A stretch of DNA of 64,000 bases, taken from CAZIKB01 sp964539665. GTDB lineage: Bacteria > Zhuqueibacterota > Zhuqueibacteria > Oceanimicrobiales > Oceanimicrobiaceae. The notes under the pieces were generated by a model. The model did not search any database. It was given only the letters and a program-made list of their open reading frames with translations, and was not told where the DNA came from. Numbering within the stretch: the first letter of the stretch is position 1; each line of letters opens with the position of its first letter. This document shows positions 44,365 to 53,477 of this stretch, piece after piece. The position numbers were made by a program, and so were the translations under genes. The stretch covers positions 17,666 to 81,665 of the forward strand of contig CAZIKB010000010.1 in assembly GCA_964539665.1 (NCBI GenBank). Reading direction: 5' to 3'.

Positions 44365-46095
44365 TTGATGTACAATAGAATATTAAAGGTGGTTATCATA
44401 TCAGGTCTTTTGGCAATTAGCGGGATGGACAGTATCGCTCGTAATCCGCTTTATGAGCAGAATGGAAAAAACCAAAACACCCCACCTAAACAAGATTTAA
44501 AGTATCATCCAAAAGCAGCGGATTTGGTTATTCAGGGGGCTATCTTCGATTTAAAAGCTGAGTACAATAAAGCCCTTAATGCTTATAATGAAGCTTTAAT
44601 TTACGATCCGAATGCGCCCTCTATCTATATTGCTATTGCAAAAGATTACGTCTATCTTAGAAAAGTCGACAGCGCTATCCGGATGTTAAAAAGATGCATA
44701 GAAATTGCGCCTGATTATTTAGAAGGCCACCATTTGTTAGCGACTATTTATCACCGTAAAGGGCAAATAGCTCTGGCTGAAAGACATTACAATGAAATAG
44801 TAAAATTAGATTCAACCAATTTAGACGCATCTTTGAACCTGGCATCGATATATTTGTCTGAAAATAAAACGATTGAAGCGGCCGAACTGTACGAGAATAT
44901 CATTAATTTGGGCCTGGCCGGTGATAAAATTCGATTTCAGTTAGGCACTTTATATTTTAAAGATCAAAAATACGACGAAGCTCACAGGGTTTATAAACAA
45001 TATGTTCGTGAATATCCCGATAATGAACAAGGGTATCTGGCTGTTGGCGCTGTTTTAATTGCAAAAGAAGATACATCTGAAGCGATTAAGTGGTACAACA
45101 AAATCTATGAAGTGAATAATAGTTTTTTAAATGTTCGGGAAGAATTAATTAGTAATTTGGTAGCCAAAAAGGATTGGAATACAGCTATTCAAATTATTGA
45201 AGAAGCTTTGAAAAAGGATTCAACGGATATTATAAGTAAGATTCGATTGGGTGAGTTACATTTTGATAAACATGATACTTCAGAAGCTATAACCGTTTTT
45301 ACCAATATTACGAATACTCATCCTGAAGACTGGCGTGGTTATTACAAATTGGCACAAATCTATTTTCGAACCGGGAAATTATCAGAATGCATCCCTGTTT
45401 TCGATAAGTCTCTGGAAGTAGATAAAAAAAAGCCCGGGGTAGTTACTGTTGACATCTGGTTCCATCTCGGATTGGCCTATCAGCAATTAGGACAACTAGA
45501 TACTGCAGAGGTAAAGCTGCGGAAGGCACAGGAGCTGGCGCCTTCGGATGTCTGGACAAATTTCTATTTAGGCAGTTTGCTTTATCAAAAAAAGCAATTT
45601 GAAGAGGCGCTTAGTTTTTTAATGAAATCTTTGCAAAAGGGCCCAAACAATCCAATAACTTTAAGTACGCTTGCCACAGTTTATGATGAAATTGGCGAGC
45701 ATGATAAAAGTACAGAGTTTTATGAAAAAGCGCTGGAAGTTGATCCTGACAATGCAACCATCTTAAATAATTTTAGTTACAGCCTCTCTGAGCGAGGCGA
45801 ACGACTTGAACAAGCTTTAGATATGGCCAACAAGGCCCTGGAAGTCGATCCAGATAACGGAGCATTTTTGGATACAATTGGATGGGTATATTTCCAATTA
45901 GGCGATTATGAGAAAGCCCTGGAATTTATTAAAAAGTCTGTTTCACAGCGTGACGGTTCTGCCGAAGTGTTTGAACATCTCGGCGACGTTTATGAAAAAT
46001 TGGGACAGATGAATTCAGCCACGCAATATTGGAAAAAGGCCATGGAATTGGAACCTCATCGCGAAAGTCTCATGTTAAAACTTAAAATTAATTGA
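44365..46095 (+). CDS. Exported TPR-repeat protein
   Basis: 576 aa. A hydrophobic N-terminal segment (about 7-23) is followed by at least twelve consecutive TPR units, for example KAEYNKALNAYNEALIYDPN, LEGHHLLATIYHRKGQIALA and DNGAFLDTIGWVYFQLGDYE. The protein would be a periplasmic solenoid for protein-protein contacts. It is 12 bases upstream of a DUF4292 lipoprotein gene; this pairing is frequent in Bacteroidetes-type genomes and suggests an outer-membrane or lipoprotein-assembly role. Confidence 0.82.
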   Translation: MMYNRILKVVIISGLLAISGMDSIARNPLYEQNGKNQNTPPKQDLKYHPKAADLVIQGAIFDLKAEYNKALNAYNEALIYDPNAPSIYIAIAKDYVYLRKVDSAIRMLKRCIEIAPDYLEGHHLLATIYHRKGQIALAERHYNEIVKLDSTNLDASLNLASIYLSENKTIEAAELYENIINLGLAGDKIRFQLGTLYFKDQKYDEAHRVYKQYVREYPDNEQGYLAVGAVLIAKEDTSEAIKWYNKIYEVNNSFLNVREELISNLVAKKDWNTAIQIIEEALKKDSTDIISKIRLGELHFDKHDTSEAITVFTNITNTHPEDWRGYYKLAQIYFRTGKLSECIPVFDKSLEVDKKKPGVVTVDIWFHLGLAYQQLGQLDTAEVKLRKAQELAPSDVWTNFYLGSLLYQKKQFEEALSFLMKSLQKGPNNPITLSTLATVYDEIGEHDKSTEFYEKALEVDPDNATILNNFSYSLSERGERLEQALDMANKALEVDPDNGAFLDTIGWVYFQLGDYEKALEFIKKSVSQRDGSAEVFEHLGDVYEKLGQMNSATQYWKKAMELEPHRESLMLKLKIN

Positions 46096-46107
46096 TCAAT
46101 AATTTTT

Positions 46108-46953
46108 GTGAAAAAACTATTCTTGTGGCGATTCAGTAAATTTAGTTTTAGATTTATTTTATTTTCTTTTTATTGTTTTTTCATCAATTGTGCATTCACC
46201 TCGAAAAGTAAAATTCCAGATATTACAAATCTAACTCCGGAAGATATTCAGAGAAAAGTTTATCTCAATTTTCAAAACTTAAATAGCTTTGAAGGCAAAG
46301 CGCGGGTAATAATTGAATTACCGGGGCAGGGCTACAACGGCTTTTCAAATGTATATATTAATATGCCGGATTCAATATTCATAAAAACAGAAGCTATTTT
46401 GGGGATTGATGTCGGGGCCTTGTTTGTTGACCATCAATATTTTGGCGCTTATGCACCGAGAGATAATATTTTTTATTATGGTGAAATTGAGTCGCTGGAC
46501 TTAAGAAAATTTCTTCAGATCGAACTGCAAACTGAAGAACTTTTTGAAGCGCTAACCGGGCTAAATCAAATTAAGATAGATCAATCATCAAGACTGAGTT
46601 ATTCTGACAATAAATTTCTCATCATTACACGTGTAGAGCAAGGTAAAATCAAATACTGGATTGATCCGAAAAAATATGTAGTGACCAAAAGCCAAATTGT
46701 TAATGAAAAAGAGCAGGTCATTTTGACCAAGAAATTTGGCCGCTTCAGGAAAAATAAGGGCGTACTTCTACCACAAAATATCTGGTTGACACGTCCGCAA
46801 GCAAAAGAACAGATTACGGTTTTTTATACGAGTCAAAAAATCAATCGAGGCATTTCGCCCAAAAATTTTAAAATAAAAATAGCCAATAATGCTAAACGCA
46901 TTTACTGGGGGAATGTCGAACAGCCACAATTAGATCGCAAACTTATTAAATAA
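46108..46953 (+). CDS. DUF4292-family lipoprotein (LolA/LolB-like fold)
   Basis: 281 aa from GTG at 46108. The signal ends in a lipobox-like FINC at about residue 29. The segment NLNSFEGKARVIIELPGQGY, then DSIFIKTEAILGIDVGALFV and the strand-rich C-terminus match DUF4292, which is related to the LolA/LolB lipoprotein-carrier fold. Likely anchored in the outer membrane and acting on lipoproteins or lipids with the preceding TPR protein. Function inferred from fold and context. Confidence 0.75.
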   Translation: MKKLFLWRFSKFSFRFILFSFYCFFINCAFTSKSKIPDITNLTPEDIQRKVYLNFQNLNSFEGKARVIIELPGQGYNGFSNVYINMPDSIFIKTEAILGIDVGALFVDHQYFGAYAPRDNIFYYGEIESLDLRKFLQIELQTEELFEALTGLNQIKIDQSSRLSYSDNKFLIITRVEQGKIKYWIDPKKYVVTKSQIVNEKEQVILTKKFGRFRKNKGVLLPQNIWLTRPQAKEQITVFYTSQKINRGISPKNFKIKIANNAKRIYWGNVEQPQLDRKLIK

Positions 46954-46973
46954 TTCAAGCGGAGCAAATTACT

Positions 46974-47915
46974 GTGCCTGAAAATCATGTAAGTGTTTCT
47001 ATTGTTGTACCGTTGTATAACGAGGAAGACTCCTTGCTTGAACTACACAAACAGTTAACTAAGGTGATTTGCACACTGGACAAGCCTGGTGAAATCGTAT
47101 TTGTCGACGACGGTTCAACCGACCGATCATTTGAGGTGTTAACTGCTTTACACAAAAACCAGCCAAATACCAGAGTGTATCAGTTTCGCAGGAATTATGG
47201 TAAGTCTGCTGCTCTGGCGATGGGATTTCGAAAAGCTCGGGGAAGAGTCATCGTAACTCTGGATGCCGACCTTCAGGACGATCCGGGAGAAATTCCAAAT
47301 TTAATAAAGAAATTGCATGAGGGCTATGATTTAGTCTCTGGATGGAAAAAGAACCGCAAAGATCCTTTTATTAAAAGAGTCAGCTCTAAATTTTTTAATC
47401 GAGTTACCTGCTTATTGACCGGACTGAAAATTCACGATATTAATTGCGGCCTGAAAGTCTACCGACGGGAAGTGACTGACACGATTAATGTATATGGTCA
47501 ACTGCATCGATTTTTGCCTGTACTGACACAGTGGGAAGGTTTCAGGGTAGGCGAGGTGATTGTTGAACATCATGAAAGAAAATATGGTAAAACCAAATTT
47601 GGTGTTTCCCGTTTCACTGCTGGCTTTTTTGATTTGATTACGGTTTTATTTATAACCAGATATACACAACGTCCTTTGCATCTTTTCGGATTAGCCGGGC
47701 TTGTGGCAATTATTTTTGGAATGTCCATAAACATATATCTCGCGGTAGAAAAGTTGTTTTTCGGAAAATTTTTATCCAACAGGCCTCTTCTCTTCTTAGG
47801 ATTGTTATCAGTTATTGTGGGAGTTCAGCTTGTTTCAGTTGGACTTTTAGGTGAAATGATTACTGATAGCCGCAAAAGCAATCTTGATTATTCAATAAAA
47901 AAATCACTGGAGTAA
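46974..47915 (+). CDS. Family 2 glycosyltransferase, polyprenyl-phosphate type
   Basis: 313 aa from GTG at 46974. The GT-A domain has the nucleotide-sugar motif FVDDGSTDRS, a TLDADLQDDPGEI metal site, and DINCGLKVYRREV near the acceptor region. Two C-terminal transmembrane helices (about 230-255 and 265-290) match GtrB/DPM1-like enzymes that charge undecaprenyl phosphate with a sugar. It opens the glycan locus and lies on the same strand as the heptose genes. Confidence 0.88.
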   Translation: MPENHVSVSIVVPLYNEEDSLLELHKQLTKVICTLDKPGEIVFVDDGSTDRSFEVLTALHKNQPNTRVYQFRRNYGKSAALAMGFRKARGRVIVTLDADLQDDPGEIPNLIKKLHEGYDLVSGWKKNRKDPFIKRVSSKFFNRVTCLLTGLKIHDINCGLKVYRREVTDTINVYGQLHRFLPVLTQWEGFRVGEVIVEHHERKYGKTKFGVSRFTAGFFDLITVLFITRYTQRPLHLFGLAGLVAIIFGMSINIYLAVEKLFFGKFLSNRPLLFLGLLSVIVGVQLVSVGLLGEMITDSRKSNLDYSIKKSLE

Positions 47916-47965
47916 AGAGGTCTAAGTTTAAGCTGGGGCCGTCCTAAGAATCGATAATCTTCACC

Positions 47966-48027
47966 CTGAGCGGAGTCGAATGGTGTCGTAAGTTACATAA
48001 TAACAGTCATACTCCGACTCCGCTCAG
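47966..48027. repeat. 13-base inverted repeat before hddA
   Basis: CTGAGCGGAGTCG (47966-47978) and CGACTCCGCTCAG (48015-48027) are perfect reverse complements. Sequences like CCCTGAGCGGAGTCGAA are a familiar interspersed palindrome type in many bacterial genomes. The right arm runs into a possible ATG at 48029, arguing that this ATG is not the real hddA start. Confidence 0.65.
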
Positions 48028-48094
48028 CATGCAGATAAGTAAATTTAGTGACTTTTGGGACAATCCTACTTCAAAACAAAAGGAGTTAAAAAAA

Positions 48095-49123
48095 TTGATT
48101 ATTCGAAGTAAGGCTCCATTACGACTTGGATTGGCAGGTGGGGGCACAGATGTTTCACCATATAGCGAGCAATTTGGCGGCACTGTCCTGAATGCCACGA
48201 TTGACAAGTATGCCTATTGCACAATTGAAGTTACCGACAATAATCAAATAGTACTTTTCAATGCAGATACTGAAGAATATTTTGAATCTCCTGCGGAAAG
48301 CTTTTTAGAAAACGAAGACAATTTGCAGCTTCATAGGGGAGTCTATAATCGAATCATAAAAGATTATAACCAGGGCAAGCCTCTGTCATTCAAAATGACA
48401 ACCTATTCTGACGCCCTGGCAGGTTCCGGGCTTGGTTCTTCCTCGACTCTTGTAGTTACCATGTTAAACGCATTTGTTGAGTGGTTAAATTTGCCATTTG
48501 GCGAGTATGATATTGCTCATTTAGCTTACGAGATTGAAAGACACGATCTCGGATTGTCTGGCGGGAAACAGGATCAATATGCTGCAACGTTTGGTGGATT
48601 TAATTTCATGGAATTCTATGCAGAAGACAGAGTGACAGTAAATCCTTTGCGTGTAAAAAGTTGGATTGTAAACGAATTAGAGGCGTCGATGGTTTTATAT
48701 TTTACAGGAATATCACGCGAATCAGCAAAAATCATTGATGAACAAACCAGCAATGTTGATAAAAACAACCAGCAGTCTATAGCGGCCATGCATCAGTTGA
48801 AATCTGATGCACTGGTTATAAAGGAAGCGCTTTTAAAAGGCGATATAAGAAAATTCGCGAGCTATATTGGTAAATCCTGGGAAGCTAAAAAAATGATGGC
48901 GCATTCCATAACAAATGAAACAATTGATTTAATCTATCAGGAGTCTTTGAAGGCGGGAGCATTGGCCGGTAAAATTACCGGAGCCGGAGGGGGAGGGTTT
49001 ATGATGTTAATTGTTGAACCCCCGGCTAAAATGAAAGTCATTAAACATCTTGAGAATTTCACCGGAGAGGTTGTTAAATTCCATTTTACAAATCAGGGCA
49101 CAGTGGGCTGGAAAATTTATTAA
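48095..49123 (+). CDS. hddA: D-glycero-alpha-D-manno-heptose 7-phosphate kinase
   Basis: 342 aa using a TTG at 48095, with AGGAG 9 bases upstream. The predicted MIIRSKAPLRLGLAGGGTDV matches the normal family N-terminus, whereas an upstream ATG at 48029 adds 22 residues encoded partly by a palindromic repeat. GHMP-kinase motifs are present: LRLGLAGGGTD, AGSGLGSSSTLVV and KITGAGGGGFMM. The enzyme phosphorylates D-glycero-D-manno-heptose 7-phosphate at C1 in the GDP-heptose pathway used for surface glycans. Confidence 0.87.
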   Translation: MIIRSKAPLRLGLAGGGTDVSPYSEQFGGTVLNATIDKYAYCTIEVTDNNQIVLFNADTEEYFESPAESFLENEDNLQLHRGVYNRIIKDYNQGKPLSFKMTTYSDALAGSGLGSSSTLVVTMLNAFVEWLNLPFGEYDIAHLAYEIERHDLGLSGGKQDQYAATFGGFNFMEFYAEDRVTVNPLRVKSWIVNELEASMVLYFTGISRESAKIIDEQTSNVDKNNQQSIAAMHQLKSDALVIKEALLKGDIRKFASYIGKSWEAKKMMAHSITNETIDLIYQESLKAGALAGKITGAGGGGFMMLIVEPPAKMKVIKHLENFTGEVVKFHFTNQGTVGWKIY

Positions 49124-49144
49124 TTATAAATATGAAAAAAATCA

Positions 49145-49302
49145 ACCACGGAATCAGACAAAATTTTATGGAGATTCTTAATAATTTTACTGGTGGGTAT
49201 GACCTTTACTACTGTTTCGCTTTTAAGTTTTGAACCTTGAGATTTATTCGGGATTTGCTCATTTGTGATTTGCGGCCTTGCCGCACCGTGTTATTCCGTG
49301 GT
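49145..49302. repeat. 158-base element bounded by 10-base inverted repeats
   Basis: ACCACGGAAT at 49145-49154 and ATTCCGTGGT at 49293-49302 are perfect reverse complements that enclose nearly the whole spacer between hddA and hddC. A related small palindrome, ACCAC/GTGGT, occurs at 51743-51761 in the spacer after the GT4 gene. No coding content is seen. It may be a short interspersed element or MITE-like relic. Confidence 0.45.
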
Positions 49303-49326
49303 AAATAAGATAGTAAGGAATTTGTA

Positions 49327-50019
49327 TTGGAAGCCATTATTTTAGCTGGCGGTTTTGGTAAAAGATTACAGACGGTTGTTTCCGACCTTCCCAAGCCGAT
49401 GGCCGCTGTTAACAATAAGCCATTTTTAAATTATATTCTAAATTATTTAAGTAGAAATAATGTTACAAAAGCCATTTTCGCAACCGGGCATTTGCATCAA
49501 AAGATTGAAGATTACTATGGGTTATCTTATAACGAGCTTGAATTGGATTATTCAATCGAGACCGAAAAGCTTGGTACGGGAGGCTGTATCAAACAGGCTT
49601 TTTCTAAAGCAACTTCGGACAATATTTTAATACTTAACGGGGATTCATTTTTTGACGTAAGTATTCATGATATACTAACCGTCCACAAAGACGAAAGGGC
49701 AGACCTGACTCTGGCGTTAAAACCCATGCACAATATTTCCCGCTACGGCATTGTGAAAATTGACCGCACAAAAGTCATTAGCTTCGAAGAGAAGAAGAAA
49801 GTGGCATTTGGATATATTAACGCCGGGGTTTATTTGGCGCAAATTGACTTATTTGATGGATTCGATTTGCCAGAACGATTTTCTATTGAAGAAGACTTTT
49901 TGAAGAAGTTCACTTCAAGATTGAACATTCATGCCTGTGTTTCGGATGGTTATTTCATTGACATCGGCATTCCTGAAGATTATGAAAAAGCCCAAATTGA
50001 CATGATGAAGTATGAATAA
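49327..50019 (+). CDS. hddC: D-glycero-alpha-D-manno-heptose 1-phosphate guanylyltransferase
   Basis: 230 aa from a TTG at 49327, with AAGGA about 8 bases upstream. The nucleotidyltransferase signature is MEAIILAGGFGKRLQ, followed by SDLPKPMAAV with the catalytic Lys and NGDSFFDVS with the metal-binding Asp. Length and N-terminus match HddC, which makes GDP-D-glycero-alpha-D-manno-heptose. Overlaps gmhB by 8 bases, so they are co-translated. A close alternative is a hexose-1-phosphate nucleotidyltransferase, but the neighbours favour heptose. Confidence 0.85.
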   Translation: MEAIILAGGFGKRLQTVVSDLPKPMAAVNNKPFLNYILNYLSRNNVTKAIFATGHLHQKIEDYYGLSYNELELDYSIETEKLGTGGCIKQAFSKATSDNILILNGDSFFDVSIHDILTVHKDERADLTLALKPMHNISRYGIVKIDRTKVISFEEKKKVAFGYINAGVYLAQIDLFDGFDLPERFSIEEDFLKKFTSRLNIHACVSDGYFIDIGIPEDYEKAQIDMMKYE

Positions 50020-50557
50020 AGCTTTGTTACTGGACAGAGACGGCGTTATAAACAAAGAAATTAATTACTTACACAGAATCGAAGATTTTGAGTTTTGTGA
50101 TGGAATATTTGAAACCAGCAAAGCTATTATGAACAATGGATATTTAATTATAGTGGTGACAAATCAGGCAGGAATTGGTAGAGGATATTATACAGAAGAA
50201 GATTTTTGGCGAGCGACTGAATGGATGGTCAATGAATTTAAAAAGCATGATGTGATTATTACAAAAACATACCACTGCCCATACCATCCAACCGAGGGCG
50301 TTGGTCATTATAAAAAGGTGTCGATTGACCGGAAACCTGAGCCAGGCATGATATTCAAAGCTCGCGATGAATTTAATTTAGATTTGCAAGCTTCAATTTT
50401 AGTGGGAGATAAAGAAAGCGATATTGCAGCCGGTAAAAATGCGGGTGTCGGGACTAATGTTTTAGTGAGAGGCAGCCATGAAATTTTGGACGAGTCTAAA
50501 GCTGATATAATAATCGATTCAGTTCAGGAATTGCCAGAGGCTCTGAATATTAAATGA
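50012..50557 (+). CDS. gmhB: D,D-heptose 1,7-bisphosphate phosphatase
   Basis: 181 aa HAD phosphatase of the HisB/GmhB class. The nucleophile motif is LDRDGVINK (Asp8, Asp10), motif II is VVTNQAGIGRGYY, and motif IV is VGDKESDIAAGKNAG. Removes the 7-phosphate from D-glycero-manno-heptose 1,7-bisphosphate between HddA and HddC. The zinc loop seen in E. coli GmhB is altered: CPYHP remains, but the usual CDCRKP is SIDRKP here, so two ligand Cys are missing. GmhA, the first pathway enzyme, is not in the window. Confidence 0.86.
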   Translation: MNKALLLDRDGVINKEINYLHRIEDFEFCDGIFETSKAIMNNGYLIIVVTNQAGIGRGYYTEEDFWRATEWMVNEFKKHDVIITKTYHCPYHPTEGVGHYKKVSIDRKPEPGMIFKARDEFNLDLQASILVGDKESDIAAGKNAGVGTNVLVRGSHEILDESKADIIIDSVQELPEALNIK

Positions 50558-51702
50558 AAATAACCATTATATCGACGGCCTACCCTTTAAGAGGCGGGAT
50601 AGCCCAGTATACAGGGATTTTATTTAATAAACTGAGGCAAAGAGATCATGAGGTAAATGTAGTTACTTTTAAACGTCAATATCCTGAATTGTTTTTTCCG
50701 GGTAAAACACAATTAGAACCTAATGGCGATGAATCTGCAAAAATAGAAAGTGAGCCAATTCTAGATTCAATTGGGCCAATTACCTGGTATAAAGCCTACA
50801 AGAAAATTAAAAATTCAAAACCTGATTTGCTTATATTTAAATTTTGGATGCCGTTTTTTGCACCCTGTTTTGGCACGATATGTTGGTTTACAAAAAAATT
50901 CACAAAAACAAAAATTCTATATTTATGCGATAATATCATCCCTCATGAAAGAAGAATTGGTGATATTGCACTAACTAAATTTGCATTTAGAAAAGCCGAT
51001 TATTTCATTGTTCAATCGGAGGTTGTTAAAGCAGATTTGTTAAGGCTTTTCCCGAACGCACAAAATAAGGTGGTTCAACATCCTGTGTATGAGATATTTG
51101 GAGAGGCAATCGATAAAGATGATGCTAAAAGACAACTCGGTTTGACGGATGAACGAGTTATTTTGTTTTTTGGCTATATACGGGCATACAAGGGTCTTGA
51201 TTTAATCTTGCAGGCCCTGCCAGATATTTTGAAAAAAACCAGGGTGAAACTTCTGGTGATAGGCGAGTTTTATGAGGATGAAGACAAGTACCAGAGCATC
51301 ATTAAAACACACGGCATTGAAAAGAATGTCTTTATTCATGCCGATTTTGTGGCCAATGAAAAAGTCAGCCTCTACTTTTCAGCTTCGGATGTGGTGGTGT
51401 TACCGTATAAATCAGCGACACAGAGCGGCATCGTTCAGATTACCTACCATTTGAATAAACCGTGTATCGTCACGGATGTGGGCGGATTAGCCGAAGTCGT
51501 GATTCATAATAAAACTGGTTTAGTGGTTAAACCTGAGAGTCCGAAAGAATTAGCCAATGCTGTAAATAAGTTTTATTCTGAAGACATGGAACGCGAGTTT
51601 ACTGAAAATGTTAAAATAGAAAAGAAAAAATATTCCTGGGAAAATATGATCCTGGCTGTTGAGGAATTTGTTCAGCCTGTCCAGGGTGAGTTGAAACACT
51701 AA
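50554..51702 (+). CDS. Family 4 glycosyltransferase
   Basis: 382 aa GT-B enzyme. It begins MKITIISTAYPLRGGIAQYT, with the GGIAQY acceptor loop. The donor-binding domain has ILFFGYIRAYKGLDLIL and the segment VVVLPYKSATQSGIVQITY. No membrane segments, so it acts on the cytosolic face. Overlaps gmhB by 4 bases (ATGA), tying it to heptose supply; the donor could be GDP-heptose, which is inference. Confidence 0.87.
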   Translation: MKITIISTAYPLRGGIAQYTGILFNKLRQRDHEVNVVTFKRQYPELFFPGKTQLEPNGDESAKIESEPILDSIGPITWYKAYKKIKNSKPDLLIFKFWMPFFAPCFGTICWFTKKFTKTKILYLCDNIIPHERRIGDIALTKFAFRKADYFIVQSEVVKADLLRLFPNAQNKVVQHPVYEIFGEAIDKDDAKRQLGLTDERVILFFGYIRAYKGLDLILQALPDILKKTRVKLLVIGEFYEDEDKYQSIIKTHGIEKNVFIHADFVANEKVSLYFSASDVVVLPYKSATQSGIVQITYHLNKPCIVTDVGGLAEVVIHNKTGLVVKPESPKELANAVNKFYSEDMEREFTENVKIEKKKYSWENMILAVEEFVQPVQGELKH

Positions 51703-51812
51703 AGGTCGTTTAGATCAAATTAGAAGTATTGAAAAAACAAATAACCACAGATTTATTCGTGGTAAAGTGGAGTTAATGCAGATTTTATTCTTGTTCCAAA
51801 AATGGAAAAAAT

Positions 51813-52025
51813 ATGACTGACAACAATTATAAGGAAATAAAAATATTAACAAGTTATTACAAAGAAATCGAAAAAATCGTGGCGCAATCCAGTCAATTTC
51901 AAAGTGTCTCTGGTTATGTGAATTATGTTTTAAAGGAGATGCTTTTTGGCGAGATTGATTCTGGCTATTCAAAAGAGGATGAAGAAGTTGTTAAAAAACG
52001 TCTGCAGGATTTGGGATACATGTAA
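51813..52025 (+). CDS. Small helical protein preceding the sulfatase-like gene
   Basis: 70 aa. The segment YKEIEKIVAQSSQFQSVSGY then VNYVLKEML could form a ribbon-helix-helix-like or helical dimer unit. The C-terminus, EDEEVVKKRLQDLGYM, is the motif (E-x-x-x-KRLxDLGY) that often ends sulfatases and associated proteins. Its stop codon is immediately followed by the ATG of the sulfatase-like gene, so the two are coupled. Role unknown. Confidence 0.7.
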   Translation: MTDNNYKEIKILTSYYKEIEKIVAQSSQFQSVSGYVNYVLKEMLFGEIDSGYSKEDEEVVKKRLQDLGYM

Positions 52026-53477
52026 ATGCTTAAAAACCAAGAAAATACTATTTTAATCACCGTCGATTCTTTGCGTGCGGATCATTTGGCATGTTATGGC
52101 TATCCCAGAGCAACCTCGCCGAACCTTGATAATTTAGCGAAAGAAAGTTATTTATTCAGCCATGCTTTCTCCAGCGGACCAAATACACCGCACGCGTTTC
52201 CCGCGATTATGGCGTCGAGGAGTTCTCTGCAGTCCCCAAAGTTAGGACTGTTTGATGTGCCGTTGACATTGGCTGAAGCATTAAAATCGGCTGGATATGT
52301 TACCGTCGGTTTCAATGCGTCAAATCCTTATGTTTCAAAATATTTTCACTATGACCGGGGCTTTGATGAATTTCATGATTATCTCATTTTTCCGGCTCCC
52401 ACACAGGAATCGCAGAGCAAATCAAATCATGACTTGACTACCCAAAAATCCGCAATTGCAGATGAGGGGCAATCATCGATGATTACGATTCCAGAATTGG
52501 AATTAAACCATTATGTGATTTCTGAAGAAAACATTCATCGAAAAGCCTGTTTGGAGAATCAAATAAATAGTGAAATTTACGAATCTATAAAAAGAATAGC
52601 TAAAGAACCCTTTTTTCTCTGGATTCATTATATGGATACCCATTATCCATATTTACCGCAATTAGATTCACAATTTCAATTAGGCGTCGAATCCATTTCT
52701 AAAGAAGATAATTTTCAGATAAACACCCGGGTAAGAGAGAACATGGGACTCTCCTCCGACATGCTTAGCAAAGCTGTTGACCTTTATGACTCGGCTATCA
52801 GACAGGTGGATGCTAAAATTGGCGAACTGTTCGCTTTTTTAAAGCAACTCGGTTTGTATGATTCGACAAACATTATTTTAACTGCCGATCATGGAGAAGA
52901 GTTTTTAGAACATGGCGACTTGCAGCACAAGTCAAAATTATTTGATGAATTGCTCCACGTTCCTTTGTTTATCAAATTGGCCGATCAGCGGGCAGGGGAA
53001 GTCCGGAATGAATTAACCAGCCTGATTCAGCTTGCGCCAACTATTATTTCGGAGTTGCAGCTTGAAAATCAATTCACGCACAAAAGCATATTTGACCGGT
53101 TGGATATTGATTCCGGAGAATATTCATCGAATGTTTTTGCCGAAGCTTGTTATGGTAAAAATGGAGTGATACCAGCAGAGCAGCACATGTTGAAAGTTGA
53201 TCGGTTGCCAAAATTATATTGCTGCCAGAATAAACACTGGAAATTAATTATGGATCAGGGCAACAAGCAGAACCATTTATTTAATATGGTGACCGATGCA
53301 GCGGAATCAATAAATGTTTATGACCAGGAATCTACTAAATTTTCAGGTATGCAAAAAGAGTTAGAGCAGCATATCGCTACTCTGGATAAAACTCGCCTGA
53401 CTACCCAAATTTCCCGAATACGTACAAAGATGTCAAATACTCGAAAAGAAAATCATGCCTTATGCTCATCATGCTGA
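52026..53477 (+). CDS. Sulfatase/alkaline-phosphatase superfamily protein without CxPxR
   Basis: 483 aa. The first metal site is TVDSLRADHLACYGYPRATSP, and the second is TADHGEEFLEHG followed by HVPLFIK. Where type I sulfatases have the formylglycine motif C/S-x-P-x-R, this protein has NTPHAFPAIM, so Thr is the likely nucleophile position, as in phosphotransferase and phosphohydrolase members. No signal peptide is evident, so it is probably cytosolic or membrane-associated. In this glycan locus it may add or remove sulfate or phosphate substituents. Confidence 0.78.
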   Translation: MLKNQENTILITVDSLRADHLACYGYPRATSPNLDNLAKESYLFSHAFSSGPNTPHAFPAIMASRSSLQSPKLGLFDVPLTLAEALKSAGYVTVGFNASNPYVSKYFHYDRGFDEFHDYLIFPAPTQESQSKSNHDLTTQKSAIADEGQSSMITIPELELNHYVISEENIHRKACLENQINSEIYESIKRIAKEPFFLWIHYMDTHYPYLPQLDSQFQLGVESISKEDNFQINTRVRENMGLSSDMLSKAVDLYDSAIRQVDAKIGELFAFLKQLGLYDSTNIILTADHGEEFLEHGDLQHKSKLFDELLHVPLFIKLADQRAGEVRNELTSLIQLAPTIISELQLENQFTHKSIFDRLDIDSGEYSSNVFAEACYGKNGVIPAEQHMLKVDRLPKLYCCQNKHWKLIMDQGNKQNHLFNMVTDAAESINVYDQESTKFSGMQKELEQHIATLDKTRLTTQISRIRTKMSNTRKENHALCSSC

